NCBI GenBank assembly: GCA_928212115.1
Contig: CAKMRJ010000001.1
Location: forward strand, 373,654,479-373,718,478
Direction: 5' to 3'
DNA: 64,000 bases
Origin: Lactuca virosa
Lineage: Eukaryota > Streptophyta > Magnoliopsida > Asterales > Asteraceae
Within the stretch, counting starts at the first letter, position 1. Each line of letters opens with the position of its first letter. The position numbers and the translations under genes are program-made. The notes below the pieces were generated by a model, which was not told where the DNA came from, searched no databases, and saw only the letters and a program-made list of their open reading frames with translations. Of this stretch, positions 57,879-64,000 are shown piece by piece.

Positions 57879-60030
57879 TGTCACACCCCCAAACCAGAAC
57901 GGCGGAAACGTTCGGGGGCGGATGACGTCATGCTCAGTATCATAACCATAGTGAAGAAAGTAACACACAACCATCATAGATATAATTTAAAAGATTACAT
58001 TTATCCAAAATACATGTTCCAAAAATACATGTTTTCAATGAAATTACATATGATGATAAAATGTAGCAAAATAATCTACGCCTTAGCGTCTTGACTTCAG
58101 AAATCTTGCGATTACCTGTATTACTGATTACCTGAGAATACAAGTTGTTTTGAAAAGAGAATATCAGCATAAAGCTGGTGAGTTCACAAGTATTTTATAA
58201 AGATGAATGTTGTTTCCTTAACGTTTGTTACAAGTTTGTTTCCAGAAAATCCAATATTTTCTAAAAGATTTGTTGTAAACTGAATTGAAACAGGGCCTAG
58301 TACGTGTAAGTAAATCGTCATACTTATGTGTGTGTTTTATATTTAAATAAAACTCCTTTGTATAAAGCCCTAGAATTTCCATGAATTTTATGCTGTGTTA
58401 ATATTCCATGCGAGATGTTCTAATCATACTAAGGACTAGATGGCCTTGAATGCAACGTTCTTCAGGCGTTGGAAAGTTATGACACTTGTCACCACAGACC
58501 TGCCGGTCTAGCTGTTGCAAGCAGCTCAGGTGCGGGTTTGTTTGACCCAGTATAGATCTATACACAACTATCACTTTCTCACTCCAAGAGATTCTGATTA
58601 TAACTAAAGGACTTTTCTATGGTACTTGGAGTACCCCGAAGGAGAATGTCTCACAAATATTCATTAACGAGTTCACGTAGTGTGTAGTGAAAGTTCGTTT
58701 TGTAAATCGATAATGTTATTGTTTTCTTTGCTAGATGTAGTGTTCAAAATTATACCTATTATAGTTTATCAAAAGTGTTGTATGATGGTATTAAAACCTG
58801 GTTACGCATGTATATGTATTTCAAATAAAGGACATTGGAAATACTAAGTGTAAATCTTACACACCTTGCTCAACATGTTACAAGGTGTGAATAACTCTTA
58901 AATATGTATTTGACAGTTTTACCCTTAACTGTCACTATTTTTGAGTAATTATAGAAAAATCATCGTAAGTCAAAAATTGAATCCGCAAACTCTGAGTATT
59001 TGAAAAAAGTGTCTACAGTGTTCATAAATTTTCCCATAATTTTTGGTGGTCTCAAACTAGTGTGAAAATGTTCATTTTCACAACCTGGTCTGATTTCGTT
59101 GCTGCAGTGATAGGCAGTTTTGTAAAAATCACCATAAATTGTAGAAAAATCGTATGGAGATGTGCAAGTAGTCATTGTAAAGGTATAAGCCTGAACTACT
59201 TGAATATTAAACCGTTTTGAAAAATATTAAGTTTAAGTTGGGTAAAACAGTTCGTGAACAGGTCACAACTTTTCTGTTGTAAGCTGTCAAGTTGAGTTTT
59301 GAATATGTTTTGGTATTTTAACTTGTATTCCCCCCCTGAAAACTAAAGAAAACTAGAAAATGTAGGGGTATGAACTCACCTTGAGTGATTCTTGGAAGAG
59401 TGGAAGGTCGAAGACGAGGAGTATCAAGTCAAGAACACTTGATGAACACGTGAGAGTTCGGATGATCCTAAGAACGATTTTTGGTGTTAAGATATGAGTC
59501 AATGATCCAAGAGTGTTATGAAATTATGGAATGACACTTGAGTTTAGATGGAATACTTACCAAAAAGTGCTGTAGCAACTCAAGAACACTTGCACAAGAT
59601 GGTGGAAAGTAGAGGGAAAGAAGCTTTCTTGAGGTGATATGAGAAGTGTGTAAGTGAAGGATTTATCAAAGTGAACCACGAAATCCTCCAGGGATTTCTT
59701 TATATAAATGTTGCTAGAGCAATTTGCAAGATTGAAAGGATGTTTACCTTGGTTTGTGTGATGTGGATAGGGTTGGACTATTGAGAGGATGACACATGGA
59801 AGGCAAGTGGGCACACTTGACCCACTTGTGGGGTAAATATCTTCTCAATATAAACTAATGATTTTTAATTAATAAATCCTTGAGAAATAAATAAAATAAG
59901 AGTCCTGGGGGTTAAAAATGATAAAATATGGATTTTGGTGAAAATCCCATGTTAAAATCATGAAAAACGGGCTTAAAACGAAGTCGTGGTCGAAAACCGG
60001 GTGGAAAATGGGAAATCCGAAGGGAAAACG

Positions 60031-60125
60031 GGCTGCGGTTCGGAGGCTGCGGCTCGCTGGCTGCGGTTCAGAGGCTGCGGCTCGCTGGCTGCGGTTCAGA
60101 GGCTGCGGCTCGCTGGCTGCGGCTA
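60031..60125. repeat. 28-bp GC-rich tandem repeat in D LTR
   Basis: About 3.5 copies of GGCTGCGGTTCAGA plus GGCTGCGGCTCGCT. GC-rich in an otherwise AT-rich LTR. The Arg/Ala-rich frames over it are artefacts. Confidence 0.88.
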
Positions 60126-60296
60126 GATGGATGTGGCTACACAAGGGGACTCCGGTTCAAGTAGGGTTTGGTCCCTATAGAGGGACTTCGGCCCTAAAAG
60201 GCTATTTTCCAAGATATCTTCCCGTTTCGCATGGTTTTTCGCTAATTCAAGTGTCGGGATGTCCCAAATGATTAAAATAAATCAAAAGAGGTTTTG

Positions 60297-60691
60297 AGAG
60301 AGATTTGGGAGAGATTTTTGGCATACTTGGAGAGATTGGGAGAGATTTCACATACTTGGAGAGATTTCACATACTTAGAGAGATTTCACATACTTGGAGA
60401 GATTTCACATACTTAGAGAGATTTGGGAGAGATTTCACATACTTGGAGAGATTTCACATACTTAGAGAGATTTGGGAGAGATTTCACATCTTGGAGAGAT
60501 TTCACATACTTGGAGAGATTTCACATACTTAGAGAGATTTGGGAGAGATTTCACATACTTGGAGAGATTTCACATACTTAGAGAGATTTGGGAGAGATTT
60601 CACATACTTAGAGAGATTTGGGAGAGATTTCATATACTTGGAGAGATTTGGGAGAGATTTCACATACTTGGAGAGATTTGGGAGAGATTTA
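60297..60691. repeat. GAGAGATTT minisatellite in D LTR
   Basis: Nearly 400 bp made of two alternating units, AGAGATTTCACATACTTGG and AGAGATTTGGG, in variable order. The frames across it read as repeated ERFHIL-like peptides and are not genes. Confidence 0.92.
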
Positions 60692-60980
60692 ATCTTAGCC
60701 ATCATTATCGTATAATCTCGTAATGCAAGGTTCGTGAACCCCGTTATGCTTCGTTAATGATCGTTTTAAGTCCCCGAAAGGGTCCTTAGTCGTGTTTTGA
60801 TGCGTTTAACTCCCTTTTTAGGGTTTTTACACTGTTAACACATAGATTTTTCGAGACACTTGAATTTTTGACATACAAATGCACATTTTTATTCATAGAA
60901 TAACTTCTAACATACAGGCACTAATTAAATTCGACCGGTTTGACTTGTTTGACTTTGACTAGAATTTGACGGTTGTCACA

Positions 60981-60998
60981 GTATCCCCCCGTTAGAAG
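60981..60998 (-). promoter_or_regulatory. D polypurine tract
   Basis: The minus strand reads CTTCTAACGGGGGGATAC just before the LTR start TGTGACAACC, matching A and B. Confidence 0.82.
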
Positions 60999-63900
60999 GA
61001 ATTTCGTCCCGAAATTTGCATTTTTGAGTGGGACTTCAAGGGTCGGGAATAGATGTGGATATTTTTGCTTCATTTGGTCCTCACGTTCCCATGTAAACTC
61101 GGGTCCTCGCTTGGCGTTCCACCGGACCTTTACGATGGGAATGCGGCTTTGTTTCGTCGATTTGACCTCTCGGTCCATGATTTCAACAGGTTCCTCTACA
61201 AAGTGGAGGTTCTCATTGATCTCAATTTCTTCCAAAGGAATGACGAGGGTCTCATCAGACAAACATTTCTTCAGGTTTGACACATGGAATGTAGGATGAA
61301 TATGCTTGAGTTCATGTGGTAATCGTAGCTTGTATGCCACCGGGCCAATCCTGGCGAGGATTTCGAATGGCCCGATATACCTTGGATTTAATTTCCCTTG
61401 TTTTCCGAAGCGTATTAAACCCTTCCAAGGTGATACTTTTAGAAGTACCCGATCTCCAACTTGGAACTCCAAAGGTTTTCGTCTCTTATCTGCGTAGCTC
61501 TTTTGTCGGTCTTGCGAAGCCTTCATTCGTTCTCGAATTTGGACGATCTTCTCGGTCGTTTCCCTTATGATCTCCGGGCCAGTGAGTGCGCTGTTAGGGA
61601 CTTGCCCCTTTGCTAGTTGCGTATCGCCCACCTCAGCCCAGCACAGGGGTGATCTGCACTTTCGGCCGTAGAGGGTTTCGAACGGAGCAACTTTGATGCT
61701 AGTGTGATAACTATTATTGTAGGAAAACTCAATAAGAGGTAAATGAGTATCCCAAGCTTTACCAAAATCTATCACACAAGCCGTTAGCATGTCCTCTAAC
61801 GTCTGAATTGTTCTTTCACTCTGACCGTCAGTTTGTGGGTGGTAGGCTGTACTCATGTACAACCTAGTTCCCATAGCTTTCTGTAGTGACTGCCAGAATC
61901 GTGACGTGAACCTACTATCTCTGTCGGAGATAATGGATATCGGTACTCCGTGAAGGCGCACTATTTCTCTAATGTAAATCCTTGTCAGCTTCTCCATTTT
62001 GTCTGTCTCTTTTATTGGTAGGAAGTGTGCGGATTTGGTTAACCTATCGACGATTACCCAGATGGTGTCAAGCCCACCCGTGGTCTTAGGTAACTTGGTA
62101 ATGAAATCCATCGTAATCCGCTCCCACTTCCACTCGGGTATCTCTGGTTGTTGGAGTAGTCCCGAGGGCTTTTGGTATTCTACCTTAACCTTGGCGCAAG
62201 TCAGGCACTTGCCCACGAAGGTAGCTATTTCAGCTTTCATGTTCGGCCACCAATACATTTGCTTGAGGTCTAAGTACATCTTGTCTGAGCCGAGATGCAC
62301 AGAGTAGCGAGTTTTATGAGCTTCGTTCATGACAATGTCCCTAAATCCACCAAATTTTGGTGTCGAAATCCGGTTCATGAGACAACGAACTCCGTCATCC
62401 CTGACTTCAAGATTTTTGTCCATTCCTCTTAATGCTTCACCTGTCACGTTCTCTGGCTTCAAGGCTTCCTCCTGGGCTTCCTTGATTTGTGCGGGCAGGT
62501 GTGAGTGGATGGTCATGGTCAATGCTTTCACTCGGCGGCCCGAGTACTCCTTTCTGCTTAAGGCGTCTGCAACCACATTGGCCTTTCCGGGGTGATAACG
62601 AATCTCACATTCGTAATCGTTTAGTAATTCCACCCATCGCCTTTGTCTCATGTTGAGTTCCTTCTGATTGAGGATATGCTGGAGGCTTTTGTGATCGGTG
62701 AAGATGGTGCATTTGGTGCCGTAAAGGTAATGCCTGCAGATTTTTAGGGCGAAAACTACTGCTCCTAATTCAAGGTCGTGCGTCGTGTAGTTTACCTCAT
62801 GCGTCTTCAGTTGCCTTGAGGCGTAGGCAATGACTTTCCCTCGTTGCATTAACATACACCCTAGACCTTGGTTTGATGCATCGCTGTAAACCACAAAGTC
62901 TTCGGTTCCATCTGGTAGGGACAAGATCGAAGCACTGCATAGAGTTCGTTTTAGTGTTTGGAATGCAGCCTCTTGCTTGTCTCCCCAGACGAATGTCACC
63001 CCTTTTTGAGTCAGGGTGGTGAGTGGTTTTGAATGAATCTCTGGTAGTAACCGGCGAGCCCTAAAAATTGTCGGATCTCCGTGGGTGTTCTTGGTGCTGC
63101 CCAACTTTCAATCGCCTTGATCTTTGAAGGGTCCACATGGATTCCTTCCTTGCTGACTACATGCCCGAGGAAATTCACCTCTCGGATCCAGAACTCACAC
63201 TTTGAAAACTTTGCGTAAAATTTCTCCGCTCTCAGCGTCTCCAGGGCTCGACGTAAATGCTGGCCGTGTCCTTCCTTACTTCGGGAGTAGACTAGCATAT
63301 CATCGATGAAAACAATTACGAACTTGTCTAAGTAAGGTCGACACACCCGATTCATCAGGTCCATAAACGTTGCGGGTGCATTTGTTAAGACGAAAGGCAT
63401 CACTACAAATTCGTAGTGACCATAGCGCGTTCTGAACGCTGTCTTGGGAATATCCTCCTCTTGAACTCGTAGTTAATGGTATCCAGATCTAAGGTCAATC
63501 TTCGAGAAGAAACTCGCTCCTTGTAGTTGGTCGAAGAGGTCATCGATTCGAGGCAAAGGGTACCGGTTTTTGATGGTGAGTTTGTTTAATTCGCGGTAGT
63601 CAATGCACATACGGAACGATCTGTCCTTCTTCTTAACGAATAAAACTGGTGCTCCCCAAGGCGAGAAGCTTGGCCTAATGAAGCCTTTGCTCAGTAGTTC
63701 GTTTAGTTGGCTGGATAGTTCCTGCATCTCGGCTGGGGTTAGACAGTATGGCGATTTGGCTACGGGGGTAGCTCTGAGAATTAATTCGATTCGTAATTCG
63801 ACTTGTCGAGGAGGGGGCACTCCGGGAAGGTCTTCTGGGAATACATCGGGGAAATTGCAGACCTCTGGAATGTCCTTGATGCGGTTTCATTCCTTGACCC

Positions 63901-64000
63901 TTATCTACGACGTGGGCTAGGAAGGCGTGGTACTCCTTGCGGATATACTTTTGAGCCTTGATACAAGAGATGATCTGAAAGTTTGAGCTAGGCTTGTCGC
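60999..64000 (-). pseudogene. pol: D pol, RT to integrase, with frameshifts
   Basis: From the right edge: end of protease region with a frameshift near 63880, the PR-RT linker (PPPRQVELRIEL), RT (RMCIDYRELNKL; a stop near 63475 after LRSGYH; active-site FIDDMLVYS near 63300), a deletion/frameshift near 63020 that removes the IAKPL region, RNase H (VVYSDASNQGLG), integrase (KCLTCAKVKVEYQKP; MDFITKLPK; ISDRDSRF) and the chromodomain-like tail ending YPHLF near 61050. No stop follows YPHLF; the frame reads over the polypurine tract and about 60 bases into the LTR, to 60921. RNase H to integrase is the longest open stretch. Confidence 0.9.

Larger units (their letters stand above)
57879..60980 (-). 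repeat. D 3' LTR, enlarged by two tandem arrays
   Basis: It starts TGTCACACCCCCAAACCAGA and ends GGTTGTCACA. The first 60 bases are almost those of A, but most of the rest is diverged. It lacks A's 26-bp array and palindrome and instead has a 28-bp GC-rich array and a long GAGAGATTT array. About 450 bp longer than A's LTR. Confidence 0.82.
57879..64000 (-). mobile_element. D: minus-strand chromovirus related to gypsy A, running off the window
   Basis: A 3102-bp 3' LTR, polypurine tract and pol in the same arrangement as A, inserted in E's protease region. Candidate left target duplication TTGTA (57874-57878); the right end is outside. The pol proteins are very close to A and B, so the three are one family or sister families. 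Confidence 0.85.

Noticed and set aside
60297..60691. Regular repeat that might be taken for a CRISPR array
   Set aside because: Units are contiguous with no unique spacers and lie in a plant LTR; it is a minisatellite.

Overview
This 64 kb window looks like repeat-rich heterochromatin of a flowering plant. The retrotransposon families, and above all the repeated 11-mer ACTCGNCGAGT in several of them, recall lettuce (Lactuca) or another Asteraceae; the taxon is an inference from memory of such elements. I see no host protein gene, rRNA, tRNA or CRISPR array. Almost every base after position 1919 can be assigned to retrotransposons inserted into one another.

Layout, outside to inside. The left flank (1-1918) is AT-rich DNA with a LINE tail and a Copia RNase H scrap. 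An Athila-type Ty3/gypsy element on the minus strand starts with its 3' LTR (1919-3330) and forms the outer shell; its env-position reading frame is split between 5050-5544 and 48780-49572, and its integrase lies at 50546-51449. The splitter is C1, a minus-strand Copia-type element (LTRs 5545-6322 and 48002-48779). Inside C1 sits gypsy A, a minus-strand Tekay/Del-like chromovirus (LTRs 8775-11444 and 43320-45972). A second partial body, B (46032-47384), shares A's right LTR and ends at a deletion junction. A's coding region is cut twice: by G (14214-23553), a complete plus-strand chromovirus, and by C2 (24708-40950), a second member of the C1 family that keeps only gag. C2 is interrupted by a plus-strand SIRE-like Copia element (28437-37066) that has pol, a long structured intergenic region and a broken extra gene. 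To the right, the Athila integrase is cut by C3 (51450-54423, C1 family), C3 by E (54424-57878, plus-strand Copia with gag and protease), and E by D (57879 to the window end), a minus-strand relative of A with a repeat-swollen LTR.

The nest is supported by perfect 5-bp target duplications for C2 (GTTTG) and SIRE (CCTCT), near-perfect ones for C1 and G, and by host reading frames that resume across the insertions.

None of the coding copies is intact. Many premature stops are what C-to-T changes at CAG, CAA or CGA codons would give, as expected for methylated DNA. The points most worth pursuing are the intron-like signals (a 71-nt candidate intron between gag and protease in G; 3' splice-site sequences at several gag starts; an extra ORF upstream of gag in A that a candidate 372-nt intron would fuse in frame to gag), the ACTCGNCGAGT motif shared by unrelated element lineages, extra polypurine boxes and conserved leader repeats in the C family, and an array of similar hairpins in the SIRE intergenic region.
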